A DNA stretch of 64,000 nucleotides from Kuschelorhynchus macadamiae (Eukaryota > Arthropoda > Insecta > Coleoptera > Curculionidae): positions 310,001-374,000 of the forward strand of contig JAUTXW010005180.1 of the NCBI GenBank assembly GCA_030620095.1. The letters are read 5' to 3'. The translations under genes were made by a program, and so were the position numbers. Below, in pieces: positions 24,823 to 39,007 of the stretch. The stretch's first letter is position 1. Each line of letters starts with the position of its first letter. The notes below the pieces were generated by a model, which worked only from the letters and a program-made list of their open reading frames with translations, had not been told where the DNA came from and made no database searches.

Positions 24823-26600
24823 AACCTTTTAGTAAAGTTTGGATGCATAATGAATTTTCACGGATGTTTGGTAAATTCGCAAAGTACTTACGTTATTAAA
24901 ATGTTTGTTTTACATGTATAGTAGGTAAAAACACATTTTAATAGTAAATCATTGATAACAATTAAGTAATTTAAAGTAAAATTTTAACTAAGTTAAAAAG
25001 CATTTATTTGTTTTTACAATTAAAATTATGTAATTTTAATCCAGTTTTTAACAGTGTTGTTTTTATTTCAATTACTATTTAAATATTAATATTATTTTAA
25101 AATTACAAACACATTGTACACATAAATATATACTTAATACATTATATTTCGGTGAAACATTACAAACTTGTTCCCTAGTAATGGTCGTTATACAACGCTT
25201 AAAAAAACTCTTGTATCGTTCAGCCATGCATCATTAATAACAGGTGAATACGTGTTAAATTATTGCCCAATCTAAAATAACAGCTAATCCCTAGACAAAC
25301 TTGACACTGCAAATTACCAGATTTTTCATGGGTCGTTAATTTAAATCATTAGGGTTCCCGGATATACGATTCCTATGTCTGTTTTTTCGTCTACTTCACT
25401 TAGTTATAGCAAACTAGCTATTTTACAAATTTTCTTTAGATATAACCGATATTAAACTTTTAGATATAACCAAAATTACAATGACTATTGTAACTGATAA
25501 TTTTTTACAGAAATTAGTAACATTCGAATTGGGTTATCGTAAACTCGGTAATTGCTTTGTCAAAGAAAGTAAAATATTTGACTGACTTAAAGTTTAATTT
25601 AAAAAATTTTTCGTTTTGTCAACTAAAATATTTTCTGAAGTTTGAGAACATCGGAAGTGGTTTTTCTTTATGCAGAAACTTTATTCAAGGAGGAAATTCT
25701 CTGAAATATCAATAAGAAATTCTCCAAATCCCCATCCCCATCCTTCGTGTCACTGTATATATTCCAGTTTTACGCAGTTTTTAACTAAAATAATAATGTA
25801 CTATTTTTTGTTCATTTCCTTGTGGTATCCATGTATTTAAATGCAATTTGGTGAATATTTCATTTTTAAACATTAAATGCACTGATCATTTAAAATATAC
25901 CTAAGCAAATTATCAATTTTTCCTGGCTCGCCTATTTTTTTTTAATGGCTATGTTCTTATTATTAAAACATTTCATTCATGAAATAAAGGTTTTAACCAT
26001 AAAAGTGAATTTTGCTGTATAAAGAAGTTGTATCATAACAAACAAGATTCTTACGAGCTACCTACCGACCATAATTTATGACCCTCAATCTCTCCATCTA
26101 TTAAAGCCAGATCACAAAAATGCATCGGCGGTGACGTTAAACAAAGTGATTTTTGTATGCAGTTCTCGTATGTATGCATGAAAAAACGAAAATTTATGGA
26201 CATCGTGGTCGCGATATTTTATATCCCTTCCCAGCAATGCGATTTTTTCATTTCAATTATGCAAGGTTCTTTTGTTTTGGAAAATTAAGACGAGGCGTAT
26301 TTTAAAATTTATTAATACCAGAAATGCATCAGTTGGAGGAACAACTTGAGAGAAATACCGTACTCGAGTCATGTTATTGCAAGGTTTTAATTAATAGAGT
26401 CTGGAAAACATGTTTTACGTAATGTTGCAAAATATGTGAAACAGTTTATAACTTTTTATGTGAATTAACTAAATATATCCACTGAAGAATAAAATGAAAA
26501 TACCGAAAGGTAATACGGCACACTAACATAGTTCACAGGATTGATGTAAAACAAGAACAACGGAAGGATTTTTTTGGGACAGACCAATAGTTGTTAAAAC
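24823..26600. other. No gene recognised
   Basis: AT-rich DNA with no ORF of note and no repeat that I could match elsewhere in the window. Confidence 0.5.
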
Positions 26601-26604
26601 GCAT

Positions 26605-26715
<111 letters not shown>

Positions 26716-26719
26716 AGCA

Positions 26720-28280
26720 TTACATTTTTCATGAGCTAAATTGTTTCATTGGGGAACAGTTTAATTCACGCCGATATATATTAGAAGTAATTTGGGTTGT
26801 GTATAAGTGGGATTTATAACGTAATATTTAATTTTAATGATTTTTCTTAAGTTTCATGGTGAATTTGAATTTGCCGCTTCCTTTCACGAGTCACTTTACT
26901 GACTATTTCCGTGCTCGACCTTCTTGGTTGGCCAACGGTCTTCATCCCTTGGTATCGTCATTCCGGTTGGTAGTCGAGGTACTTACAACACCTCCATGTG
27001 TTGATCCGAAGAAAAATCGAAAATCATCCCGAATATACCCAGTAGTGGGGATTTGCATTTTTGTTTCTTCGCATGGATTAACTATCTGCTTTATCTGAGA
27101 GCCAAAGTAAAGTTTGTGTTTTGGAGAAAACCTGGATTTTTATTCAGCAATCTTTGGCCATGCCGGAATCAAACGTTTTGGAGTTTTTTTTGTATAGTAA
27201 CTTTGGGATTTAGTTAAGGTAAGCCACTTAGAACAATTTCACATACCTTTTTCTTCGTTTTGAAAAATGTTATGTATTTCCCAGTTTTCGTTTTTTTTTT
27301 GGAGTACTCATCCATGGTTTTCCCTATCCTTTTAGAATCCACATGGGAGTCGACTCCTAAGTTTTGGCATACCGTACCGTACCATGAGTTCAGAATTATG
27401 GTCTTAAAAGAAACGTAATCTGTTGTCCCGCCTAGACTTCTTTATTTGATCCAGTTCTGTTCGAATGCTGTTAGTTCCAGACACTGTAACTGTTCCTGTG
27501 ATTTTGAAGTGATCCTCTTTTGATGTTTTGATGCAGCCTTTGAAATCCTGACATCCCTGGAAGGATTTATAAAGGCCAGATAATATTTTTTTTATTAATT
27601 ATCCATTTTTATTCATTTTTTTTACTACAAGCGTTATTTAATATTATACGTTTTTACATTTGATTTACAGTTTAAACGATTTATGCTATTTAAAAGTGAA
27701 CCAGTTAATTAAATATTTCTTTCTAACTTTCATTTATGTAACAATAATTAAAGGTGTTAAAATTATTAATGAGTTATGTGAACTATAGTCGACTATGGGG
27801 CTTATTTAATTTTCTTTATGAAAATATTGGCATATTAAATTCCTTTTTTTTTACCTTTTTTGAATTATCTTATTTAAATTGTACATTCGCTATATATGGT
27901 GTCGTAAGTATAGAAAATTTACCTCATATTTTCATTTATCCTGCTTACACTCACCTAATTTTTATTTCAGTTTTTTTTGCTATAGGAACTAGCTTAGGCT
28001 AAAGTTTATTTATTTTGGTTTCGCAATTTTCCTTTGTTAAATATATAAAAAAAACAGCGTGGCGCCCTTTTAGTAGTCTACTTGGATTATGTAATGTATT
28101 TTTTTTAAGATTTACTTTTGATTTTAAAGAACACACCAAAATTTAATAATTAAATTCTAATATCTAACATCAAAGTTAATTTAATAAAATTATTTTTCAT
28201 TTACCCCCGAACCCAAAGTGCTCTCCAGATGAAAAGCTGCCGTTAGCTGAGCGTAAAAAAAAACAAGGGGTATGATACGC
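26720..28280. other. No gene recognised; slightly GC-richer 26870-27100
   Basis: An 80-codon plus-strand ORF (26856-27098) is compositionally unlike the flanks but resembles no family I can name. The rest is AT-rich without support for coding. Confidence 0.35.
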
Positions 28281-28284
28281 TACA

Positions 28285-28288
<4 letters not shown>

Positions 28289-28357
<69 letters not shown>
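28289..28357. repeat. (AT)n microsatellite
   Basis: About 69 bp of TA dinucleotides. Confidence 0.96.
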
Positions 28358-28359
<2 letters not shown>

Positions 28360-28362
<3 letters not shown>

Positions 28363-30690
28363 TGCCGTTTTCCTTTAGTGACAAGTGTATAAAGAATGTC
28401 TTAATGTTCTAGGTCGTCCTGATACAATTTACAAAAATTAAGAAATTACAAGAAAACCAGTATTACCGTCATAACAGAATGGTATTGGTAATTGAAACCG
28501 TGAAGCTGCTTAAACTCTCCATAATTTCAGCCTGTACACTTCAAGAAGATACCGTTACAGTGCTAACCACTCACCACCTTGGATCAAATACACCTAAAAC
28601 CAGGCTGGAACCAACATGGTAGAGAAGACAGGCATGTACACGAAAAAGAACGATAGGTACTTGCATCAGATGGATATCCTGGAAAATCTTATAATTGGGA
28701 ATTACGGGACTATATATTATAAAAATAAAAAAATCGTTACATGAATAATCCGTTAACAAAGTTAGTGTAAGTTTTCAGTTTAGTTTCTTTAGCACTTGAT
28801 CATCTATTAAAAACAAAACTAGCAAAGTTTTATCTACATAACCGGAATAAAAGTTACTCATAGAGTTATAACAGAAACGGGTCACGATTATCTATTCTAC
28901 ACAGACACACTAGACACTTTCGCCAGGACAATAGGTGTTTGAGGGGAAATGGAAATACACCCACTCAATCTCAGTCATTTGTATGCAGAATTTAAAAAGC
29001 CTGATATGAAATAAATAATTGGAAGTTTAATTCACTTACCTTAGCAGATTGCATCGTATGAAATATCCCACTGGTGTAGTATCAAAATAAGTATACACGC
29101 CAGTCACTTGAAAACAAATTAAGTTTAAGAATAATCCGACCGCAACGGTAAGGCCAAAGGAACTGATAAAAAAATAGTGTCCAAATTTCCTAATAATTTT
29201 AACTAACCATTCTTCTTGTCCTTATACTCAAAAAGAAACTAATATTGATAGCCCATTTATAAAGAAAATCTCCTTCGGCTGTTTATTTTCCTTGGTGTCA
29301 GTTCAATACTTATTTCGTTTTTATTAGTATTCAGCAAAGGGATACAGCAACGTAATGAAACCGTATATTTGATTAACCTAACATTAACATTGATGCAGTT
29401 CATGGTTTTACAAAGGTCTTACTATATTTAGATTGGAATTCATGTTAAATATCATGTGATGTTCAAAATTTGGATTGTCGTCAATCTGAGGGTCGTAAAT
29501 TTTTTAAAGGAGAGAGGGGGTTATATAAATGTAAACATGTTTTAATAATTACCCCTAGGGCCAGTATTTTCAGCCCCAAACCACTTTATTCTTCGAATAT
29601 TTACCGTGGAAACCATTGTTGGGACAATTGTAACCATGGAAAATATCCACCGAGTAAAATTATACTGAGATGAAAATACCAGCCCTTAGTGATATTCTTA
29701 CTATTGTAACTAGTACCTAGTATTTTAGCTGGCGTATTGTACTAGACAGATGAGACAGTGAGAAAAATCTTACCGAGCGCAGCATTATTTTAGGCCTCCG
29801 CCAATCAGAATTGTTTAAACAATTTAAATTGTACAAACAACTTTTTGGGCAATAGGGCTAAATACCTAAAAAAAAATACCCAGTTTCCGACAAGAAACTA
29901 TTCAATTTTTGTTAAGTATTTTATTTCTGAGCGCCCAAATATGTGTTTCAAAATATTTGTTTAAATAAAAATATTTTTGGGACTCTTACATTTGTTTGTC
30001 AGTATGACTATTTGAACACTTCTCCCTAGCATTGAAATATCTTCATAGTGAAGGTTTTACTTTATCCAGTCTCTCTATATCCTTTTGCCAAACATATGTC
30101 TTTGAGAAAGATTTGTTAGGCGCTAACTAGTATTAGAACAGAAATTCTGGATTTAATAAACCTGGGTCAGAATGAAATAAACGTGAATCCTAATGTAATG
30201 TTTAAAAAAAGTAGCGGATTTTTATTTCTGGTTAATTTAGGATTTGTATTTTTTAATACTACCTATATTTAATAGCGGAGATATCTAATAGGTGATACTA
30301 TAAAAATTCTTAAATTTTATTTTCCAGTTCAAGATTTCTCTATTTCATGTTGTTAAATTTTGTCTTAAGGCGTATACGTGTAGAGTACCTACCACAAGTA
30401 AGTGAACCAAGTAGCTTAATTTAGTAACTTGCATAGTAGAAATAACCTGTAATAGTAATAATGTAGTACTTGAGTAAATAGACCGTTCAACTGTTTATTT
30501 AGTCAAGTATATAGAAAAAAAATTACTTTTACAACTCTATCGAAGAGAGTTCACTTGATTACTGCTAAAGGTATGTAGACACGTCTGTTTAGTCAGGTGA
30601 ACGGCGGCATAAAATCTCATCTCTCCTCTCTCCCCCCATCCCAGTAAAAGTCTCACTAAACAAAAACTTTCCAGTTCGACACTATAAGCT
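28360..30690. other. No gene recognised
   Basis: Only short ORFs are seen. A tRNA A-box-like word lies on the minus strand near 28575-28590 without a convincing B box. Confidence 0.45.
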
Positions 30691-30699
30691 GCTAATGCT

Positions 30700-31015
30700 A
30701 ATGAAATAGTATATTACATAATAAGTGTAAAAACGATCACTTTCACACGAGTAATGTACACTATTTTTCCTACGATTACAACGAATCCTCAGAAGGACTT
30801 TTAGTTTTATTTACTCCTGAGTACTTATCTTTGGATAATCAAATTAAGTTAACTAAGTAATTAATTTGATTAATTGTAAATAAAGTTATTTAAAAGTATG
30901 CTTTGCTTATTAACTTTCTGTTGACTCGCCATCTTGCAAATGCTGTCGTGTTGAAATAGTGTATTAGGTAATAAGTGTTGTAAAACGCATATTATATGCG
31001 AAACTGCTTTACAAC
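30700..31015. repeat. Pair of diverged direct repeats
   Basis: TGAAATAGTATATTACATAA at about 30702 matches TGAAATAGTGTATTAGGTAA at about 30953, each followed by TAAGTG and a hairpin. In the second copy TGTTGTAAA and TTTACAACA flank the palindrome CGCATATTATATGCG. Spacing is about 250 bp. Likely a decayed repeat element. Confidence 0.45.
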
Positions 31016-31069
31016 ACGCATTACGCACTACACTTTACCTACGACCACTGTCACTTGATTGACATTTTT

Positions 31070-33990
31070 ACTAAATATGTAGATATACTTTTTTGATTAA
31101 TGAAACTGACAATTAATTTAAATTTCTTATTATCGAGTCAAAAAAGTTTGTTGTATTTTGTATTTGACAATTGCTATGACTACAGTTGTTGACCGGCGAT
31201 CGCGCGCCCTACTCACGTAATATGGAAATACCTTCAAATGTGCGTTTTGTTTACTGTGGCCGTGTGTAATGAGCTACTTACTGAGTCTGTAGAAACTGTC
31301 TATTTTCGATAGGTACGCAAAATAGTGTCGCAATGGCCCTCTTTTCGTCACTTTTTTTTTGTCTACGAAGTTGGCAATGCTGAATCATGACCACCTCGAA
31401 TTTTAAATTGAAAAACACAAGTGGAGCTTTTGTAATTATCTCGTTCGTCTTTTTGGTCATTCATTGTTACCAACTTGAAAATGTTCAACAGTCAATATTT
31501 TTTTTACAAGTGCACAAAATAGAAAAAGTAGTATAAAATTATTTTCAACATGCGAGTGATAGATATAATGCACTTTCTAGCCAAGTTAGCAGGGTTATTT
31601 GTCAGTTTCATATGTAACAACGGAAATATGATTGTAAACAAATGTTTAATTATAAGCGACAATTATTTTGATGATGTTCAGCGGTATTCTTTAAAGATTT
31701 CCTCTTGTTTTCCATATTGTACGAATACTAAATAATTTTAATGTCTTAAACTGACATGTAAATAGTAGGCTTGCGTATACTCATAAGGCAATGTCCTAGA
31801 GCCGCGCGTAGCTAGATAAAGCAAAACAGTGGGTCTCGACGACCTTACTTGCAGAACAATCAGACCGAGACCGCATCAATGTTGTGGTAATTACGTAAGA
31901 GAAAGAAAAATTTCAAGATTCCATGCTGCAGCAGCGCAAAAATGCAAATGTAATAAAAGTGCGTTTCTGGGGTGGATAGCAGTGATATACAATTATGATA
32001 GTTTTTGTTAGTATTTTGGTCGATTTAAGAATCAATCAACTAAGAATTTAACAAAATATACAGATAAAAGATAGTAAAAACTATTACAAGTATTTAAAAT
32101 TTTTAAAACAAATTACTGACATATTAAAATAGTTCAGAAGCTAGAAGTGACAAATTGTTTTTTTTGTTCAGCAATAAGGACTTAAGCACATTAATGGCAC
32201 AAAATAATCTTAGAATCCGATAGTACGCATTATTACTAGGGTTGCCAAGTCCTGATCGACGTTTGGCGGGATTTGGTTAAACAATGTCTTCCTGGGAGGG
32301 TGGCAAGCATCTGTCGACTAAAAAAAGGTCCTTGCTTTTTGTTAACACGCACAACATAACCAACACCCATGAAAATGAGAGACGACTAGTTTCTTACTTC
32401 TTGTCAGCCGAATAAAATTGTGGTAATGTCTTATATTTTGCTTGGGTTCATTAGCTGCTGAGGGGGGGGGGGGCACTTGCCCATTTTGTCCTCTTCTAAA
32501 AGTGCCACTGTAGGTACCGAGCAAAAGTTTAATTGTACCTAGTCTCAAATTACAAAAGGTACCTACATAAATAAAAAATCTTAATCTCTTTGTTTATAAT
32601 AAATTTAAAAAAAAACAAAAACATAACTTAAACTTTAACGTTTATCACGGTTATGCAAGTAAATTGCTCCAGATTCTCTAAAAATATCTGTGCCGAAATA
32701 ATATCTATTATACCTCCTTAAGCCATCTCTGTTAGAAGAACACTAGCACATACGTACAGTGAAAAGGCAGCTAGCATTTCCACTGTATTTATTCATAGCA
32801 CAATTGGACCAGGGACTTTCAACTTGAATTGTTCCTTTAATTCCAGAACCTGGAATTAACACTGCAGCTTCTTTTATACGCTGATTTACAACTATTTAAC
32901 TTGGTGGCAAGAAACATCCTCATTATTATCTCCATGGAAAGACGGTACGTAATATAGTATCTTCTGTCATAGAGAAAAACATGCAATTATTTAACGAAAT
33001 GAAAATATGCAACACAAAATTGCGATTTAATAACATTTTTTAAACGAAATATCCAATATGTTGTTTTTCCACGTCATATTTATATAACCTGACCGATTAT
33101 CCTTTGTAGAGCTTTAATTTCCATATGGTGGTAGTCAAGTCAAAGTGGGCGAGATAAAAAATGAGAATGTATGCTAATAAATAATCACTAGGCCTATTGC
33201 TGAAAAGTAAGTGCCGCCTAGAATGAAATATTTTAAGCAAGCCTGATATTTCTTCATCTTGTGTCAAGTGTCAGGTTGCATCATTGTCCTCGATATCTTC
33301 AGATAAGTTTTGACGTCTTCTTGCTGGATTATATATTTATAATCTCTCTAGCAAATTCGGAACCGTTAGTTTCATCCCATATATTTATTATCACCTATCG
33401 CGCCCTATCTACTGTCAATTTTATTTTCGACAAGATATTTACCACATTGTCCACCCTGCCATATCAATATCCAAGCGGGGATAAGGTTGACTCCTGCAAT
33501 TTTAAATGGAAAATTAAAAAGTGAAAATAAAAGACCTCTAAACGGATAGCAAAAATAGACGCAAATCACATTTAATACAAGTAAACAAGAAGAACTAGAC
33601 CACGCTACTGGCAACCCTGAGCCGAATATTATTATCCGAGCTCTAATATTACTATTAAATGGAGACACAAGCGATTAAATGTGGCTAAGTTATAAACTTA
33701 TGAGAGTTTAATATTCTGTGAATGCTATTTATTCAATGTTTGATCAGCGTTAATATGACTCAAAACTGTTTCAGTTGCTTCATTCTGCAAATGTGTCCAC
33801 TAACTCTAATACATACGATGTCGATTGACTTTACATTCTTATATAAAGTTAATAATTAACACTTCAGTGACTGTGGCTGTGTAAGCTGTGTTAACACATG
33901 AGTTGTTTTAATAAAATAATTTGATTATTATCCTTTCATCACTTGAATAAACCAAAATTTTAAATTAATTCAAAAAGTTCGATTTTCAAA
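31070..33990. other. No gene recognised; poly-G run at 32462
   Basis: Short ORFs only. 31190-31215 is GC-rich (GGCGATCGCGCGCCC). A run of 12 G at 32462-32473 followed by CACTTGCCC resembles the end of a DNA transposon, but no partner end was found. Confidence 0.4.
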
Positions 33991-34006
33991 AGTGCCTTCT
34001 GATTCA

Positions 34007-34760
34007 AAATTGAATCAGAAGGTACGATTCCCTTTCTAGATGTTCTTGTACAAAGGAAAGGGGATGGTTCTTTAGGACACTCTGTATATAGAAAACCAAT
34101 GCTGACGAACAGGTACTTAAATGCAAATTCCCATCATCATCCAGCACAAAAGCGCAATCAGTTATTAATTCGTTGGTTTACAGAGCCCTTGCTATTTGTG
34201 ACCAAAATTCTTTACAATCGGAAACAGACAAACTGATTCAAGCTTTAAGAGGGAATGGATATTGCACTAATGATATTAGACGATCTATTAGAAAATATAA
34301 GAATCTTACTCCACTAAATGATACTAATAAGGAATTACCGAGAGGAAACGTAGTTCTTCCATTTATAGACGGAACCACAGAAAAGATTGCAAGATTACTT
34401 CGCCGGTCCAACATACGTACAATCTTCAACAAACACAAGAAAATTGGACAATGTTTGCGATCGCCAAAGGACATTATTCCTTTTCAAACGGAAGGAGTAT
34501 ATGTAATTCCTTGTTCCTGTGGTGATGTCTATATTGGAGAAACTGGACGATCCATATCGACTAGGCTTAAGGAACATGAACGATGTATCAGCAAGAAACA
34601 AATTGTACAATCTGCTGTATCTGAACACCAACATTCTACTGGAGATGTCATAAATGTAAAAGAAACCAAAGTTCTTGCATCGGTTTCGGGATTCTATAAA
34701 CGCTAAATTAGAGAATCTAGTGAAATGTATAAGCATCCTAACAATTTTAATTGAGATACG
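34007..34760 (+). pseudogene. Penelope-like RT/GIY-YIG endonuclease, truncated
   Basis: The first frame (34007-34150) reads ESEGTIPFLDVLVQRK and then GHSVYRKP, NRYLNANSHHHPAQKR, the conserved late RT/thumb region of Penelope-like polymerases. A two-base insertion near 34153 shifts to the frame that runs SLVYRALAICDQNS through to 34706. That frame ends in the GIY-YIG nuclease: GVYVIPCSCGDVYIGETGR (about 34494-34550), the catalytic-Arg/helix region STRLKEHERC, and SAVSEHQHSTGD. A stop at 34704-34706 replaces what looks like a Lys codon, after which IRESSEMYKHPNNFN continues in frame. The N-terminal RT with its catalytic aspartates is absent. The element cannot retrotranspose itself. Confidence 0.85.
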
Positions 34761-34830
34761 GGCTTCAGTCCCCATCATACGTGGAAACCGATTGTTACAC
34801 CGAGTCACGCTTCGGTAAACACGGCTCGAC

Positions 34831-34870
34831 TATAAATACCCGGCCTTGGTCTCTCCGAGCTCATTCAGTG
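34831..34870 (+). promoter_or_regulatory. TATA box plus initiator in the Penelope LTR-like end
   Basis: TATAAATA at 34831-34838 is followed 30-36 bp downstream by TCATTCAGT (34861-34869), which holds arthropod-type initiator matches (TCATT, TCAGT). Spacing suits RNA polymerase II. It lies just upstream of the hammerhead-like motif, an arrangement consistent with an internal promoter of a Penelope-like terminal repeat. Activity is inferred only. Confidence 0.5.
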
Positions 34871-34895
34871 TTCCGGTCTCGTGAAGTGAAGATCC

Positions 34896-34927
34896 CTGAA
34901 GATGCCTCGTGCAATCGAAGGCGAAAC
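34896..34927 (+). ncRNA. Hammerhead-like motif of the Penelope-like element
   Basis: CTGAAGA (34896-34902), one T, stem GCCT (34904-34907) pairing with AGGC (34919-34922), extendable by CG/CG across a bulged A, then GAAAC (34923-34927). This matches the core and stem II of the minimal hammerheads known from Penelope-like elements, with one extra base between core and stem. Stems I and III were not resolved by eye. Confidence 0.6.
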
Positions 34928-35089
34928 GTTGGAAAGTGATTCCATTTTGACACGGTCTAATCCCAAGAACCATGATTTCTTAGAAGGGTTCCTACATTAG
35001 GGCCACTACCGAGTACTCGTATTAACTAATGTATTGTTAAAATGTATTAGTGTAAAAAGTGTTCCCTTGAAGTTACCGGTTAAAAAGGA

Positions 35090-35345
35090 AATTTAAAACA
35101 AGTCATCCGTGTCAATGGGGATTCGAACTCATATACGCCGCATCCAGACATACGAAGCCCATGCGAACAATCAGCTAAAACTTGCTTATACTCAGCGGAA
35201 ATAAACCTGTTTTGGCGAAGGGCCGGTAGGGGCGCTAATCTAGGAAACCATCTCGCAACCGACTCGTCTACTCCAACCCCTTTCCATGTAGGGGTTAACC
35301 TTACGCCTGCTGAGTTGTTTATGCGCCGGGGTGAAAAATTTGTGG
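35090..35345 (-). repeat. Possible tRNA-derived SINE
   Basis: On the minus strand there is a good tRNA B-box match, GAGTTCGAATCCCC (about 35125-35112), preceded by TTAGCTGATTGTTCGCATGG, which resembles an A-box region. The 250-bp segment is GC-richer than its flanks. A tRNA cloverleaf is not evident, so a SINE or tRNA pseudogene is more likely than a functional tRNA. Confidence 0.4.
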
Positions 35346-35399
35346 TAATGTATTTCCACTCGAAATAAATTTGAACATAAGGTAATGATTTTTTCAAGA

Positions 35400-36590
35400 G
35401 AAAATCAGATATGATTTAAATCTAAAAGGATTTTGAATGTATGAAATTGAATGATTCTGAACAATAATGAGTATTAGGTTTTTTTTCGCTAATTTTACTA
35501 ATAAATATTCTCGTTGAAGCTCACTATGTTGACTTTTCCTAGTGTAAACATTTTATTGGTAATTTACTATCATTAGAGGCGCCATTTTTATGTCTTGTCC
35601 CGGTAGCGAAATAATTTATATTTATTTTTATTTTATATGTCTAGTAGTTCTGTTCTAATGTTCGTATAAGTAAATTATTAACTAATAAACAAAACATAAA
35701 CATATCCTTATAAAGTAACGTTATTTTGAAGTGATTCGTTTTCAAAACTTTACAAAAGTTTTTACTATTCACAGATTTATGATATGCTACTTACTATACA
35801 GAAAGGACTACTTATTGTCTTTAAGAGACTTTCATAGCTTTCTTCCACATAAAAAACTTTTCAAAATGCATTGTGAAATTCTCGTTTAAATCAGGAGTAT
35901 CAAGGATAAAAAATATATTTTATTAAATATTAAATCTATTTTAAATACAAATGATTTGAATACCTAGTATCCGGAAATGAGCGTTTTTCCCAAAACAAGC
36001 ATGTGTGTGCAAATCGGTAGGGACACCTACCTGCTAATAAGAATTGTAGCAGTTAATTTTCTTTATTCTTTGTTTTAGTTATACAAGCAGACAATGCAAT
36101 AAATTTAGTAATTGACATCATATTCAACTAATTAAGATCCTGGTGTTTCCCCTATAATTAATCAACAAATCTTGTTCAGGATTAGTTGGAAATTTTCATT
36201 AATCAAAATTGACATACCTACAGTTTCTACATGAATTTTTTGGATATAAACCTGTCGATATCGTGGTTATTAAGGCTTTGTGTGAATTGATTAATTTATC
36301 AGTGTGTTTACTATTACGTTAATAAATTATAATTATTCATAGAATAATAACTCAAAATAATTATGTCATCTGATAATACTTAAAATAACTTTTATAATAT
36401 ATCTTCTGTATTGTTCCAATTATTGCAAGTTATTAATTTGTTTAATAATTAATAACAAATAATTGTATCTTAAATGAACATGTAGGATATACTAGTTACT
36501 GCACTCATATAAAGACGCGTAGAAAAATAGTACATTGTATAACAAGTTTTGAAAACAGGTGTTAAAACGTATGTTTTTGGGGCGTACAAG
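35400..36590. other. No gene recognised
   Basis: AT-rich spacer without coding evidence. nudC 5' exons were looked for here and not found. Confidence 0.45.
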
Positions 36591-36591
36591 G

Positions 36592-37149
36592 TATCTGGTT
36601 ATATTTTTAACAGGGTCTGCAAGCTAAACTTTTAGAGATATCGAAAAATATTGTATACAAAAACTTTATGGGTTTCTCTGAACCGTCAGGCTTGCCAAAA
36701 AAGTCATAATTGAAAAGGAGAAAAATCAGCATTCACTGGGATTTTAAATGGAACAATCTGTATAATATTATTTCAATACATGGACATCTTCTTGCTGATA
36801 AAAATACCAGATTTGATACCTTTTTCTTCAAAGGCAACCGAGAAAATTGACAAGAACCCTGTCATAAGAGGTTGTGTATTCTTTGCCCCTTATGGCAATG
36901 TGTTAGACATTTCTCGGTTGTCTTTAAAGATAAAGATATCAAATTTTGTACTTTTATAATCAGAAAGAAGATACCCATTTACTGAAATAATCTTATACAG
37001 GGTGTTCCATTTAAAATATCAAAGTCGATGCTAAATTTTTTACTTTCCAATTTCCATTTGTTTATTTTTTTAGCAAAGCCTGATAGCAATATTTTTTGAT
37101 ATCTTTAAATTTAAAACTTGTAGATCCCATTAAAAATATAACCAGACAC
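36592..37149. mobile_element. Foldback (palindromic) MITE
   Basis: Left end GTATCTGGTTATATTTTTAA is mirrored by TTAAAAATATAACCAGACAC at the right end (37130-37149). Inner blocks also pair across a centre near 36880, for example TTCAAAGGCAACCGAGAAAA (36828 region) with TTCTCGGTTGTCTTTAAAGA (36909 region), and AACAATCTGTATAATATTATT with AATCTTATACAGGGTGTTCC. No ORF is present. Related arms occur at 2530, 5030, 50590 and 56222. Confidence 0.75.
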
Positions 37150-37519
37150 TCTATATACTTAAATTCACTGTGTACCCCTTCATTTCTTACATGACCATGC
37201 AACTTTAAATGACCTAAAAATTCTATATATTGAATTGATATTGAAAAATAGAATAAAACAGGCGCTAATTGAGCAGGCCATGATTAAGGGTGGGGCTAGG
37301 GACTTCAACACAGAACTAGTGCGAGGTTTTGCGGGGATTAACCATTGCCGTAGAGCCGCATAGGTTACTTCTGCAAATCCTCGTACGGCCCAGGGGCCTC
37401 TGAATACTTAGACCCAGACACCATAAGTCCTTAATCCAGCCTTGTAACTAAGCAATCACCAATCATAATATATCGTTGTATGAAATAAAATATTTCATTG
37501 ACATTGTTACATATGGTAA

Positions 37520-37805
37520 CTGCCAACAGATACCAAACGAGGAAGTAAGAGGGCAGGCAAAGACTGTTAAGAGCCTCAAAAATGGTAAAGCTAGTGGTCC
37601 AGGGTGTATATATGCAGAAATGTTAAAAAACGGCACAAATAAATTATATGACAGTTTGACCCTCATTATCAATTTAATGCATTAACGGCCACCCAGTCCC
37701 AGAACAATGGTCAGTAGCGTACATATCATCTATTGACGAGAAATGAGATAATAAAGACTATAACAACTACCAGGAAATATCAGTAACAAGTACCCTAAGC
37801 ACATT
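37520..37805 (+). pseudogene. Non-LTR retrotransposon RT fragment (RTE-like)
   Basis: Plus-strand reading gives KSLKNGKASGPGCIYAEMLK, then a block equivalent to LI.L...GHPVPEQW and, after frameshifts, NNY.EISVTST, the start of the fingers/palm region of an endonuclease-type LINE reverse transcriptase. It is cut off by the (AT)n expansion. The element at 42150 belongs to the same kind of LINE and begins about where this one stops, so they may be pieces of one family. Confidence 0.65.
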
Positions 37806-37810
37806 GTGGT

Positions 37811-38890
<1,080 letters not shown>

Positions 38891-38978
38891 CAGGGATTTT
38901 TCTTTAACCTTATATTTATATTTGGAAACCTTATTTTCTTGGTTAATAGCAAAACACAATTTTTCATATTAAGTCAAC

Positions 38979-39007
38979 GTTTCGCTCAATGTGTTGAGCT
39001 TTCTCAA
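38979..39007 (-). ncRNA. Hammerhead-like motif of a Penelope-like element end
   Basis: Minus strand order: TTGAGAA (39007-39001), one A, stem GCTCAA (38999-38994), loop CACA, TTGAGC (38989-38984), GAAAC (38983-38979). Stem II is a perfect 6 bp. The core has U and A at the positions that are C3 and G8 in canonical hammerheads, the same change as the motif at 8278. No coding remains of the element were recognised next to it. Confidence 0.55.

Larger units (their letters stand above)
34005..34975 (+). mobile_element. 5'-truncated Penelope-like element
   Basis: Contains the C-terminal reverse-transcriptase region, the linker and GIY-YIG endonuclease, and a 3' LTR-like segment with promoter and hammerhead-like motif. 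The 5' edge is a small perfect palindrome (CCTTCTGATTC and its inverse around 33995-34022), a structure that may come from an inverted or truncated insertion. No target duplication was identified. Confidence 0.8.

Noticed and set aside
26856..27098. 80-codon ORF in a slightly GC-rich patch
   Set aside because: No recognisable motif, splice context or repeat match. Could be chance.
28485..28590. Possible tRNA/SINE on the minus strand (TGGTTAGCACTG)
   Set aside because: The A-box-like word is good but the B-box candidate is weak and too far away, with no cloverleaf.
34395..34808. Minus-strand ORF over the Penelope endonuclease
   Set aside because: Antisense shadow of the GIY-YIG frame.
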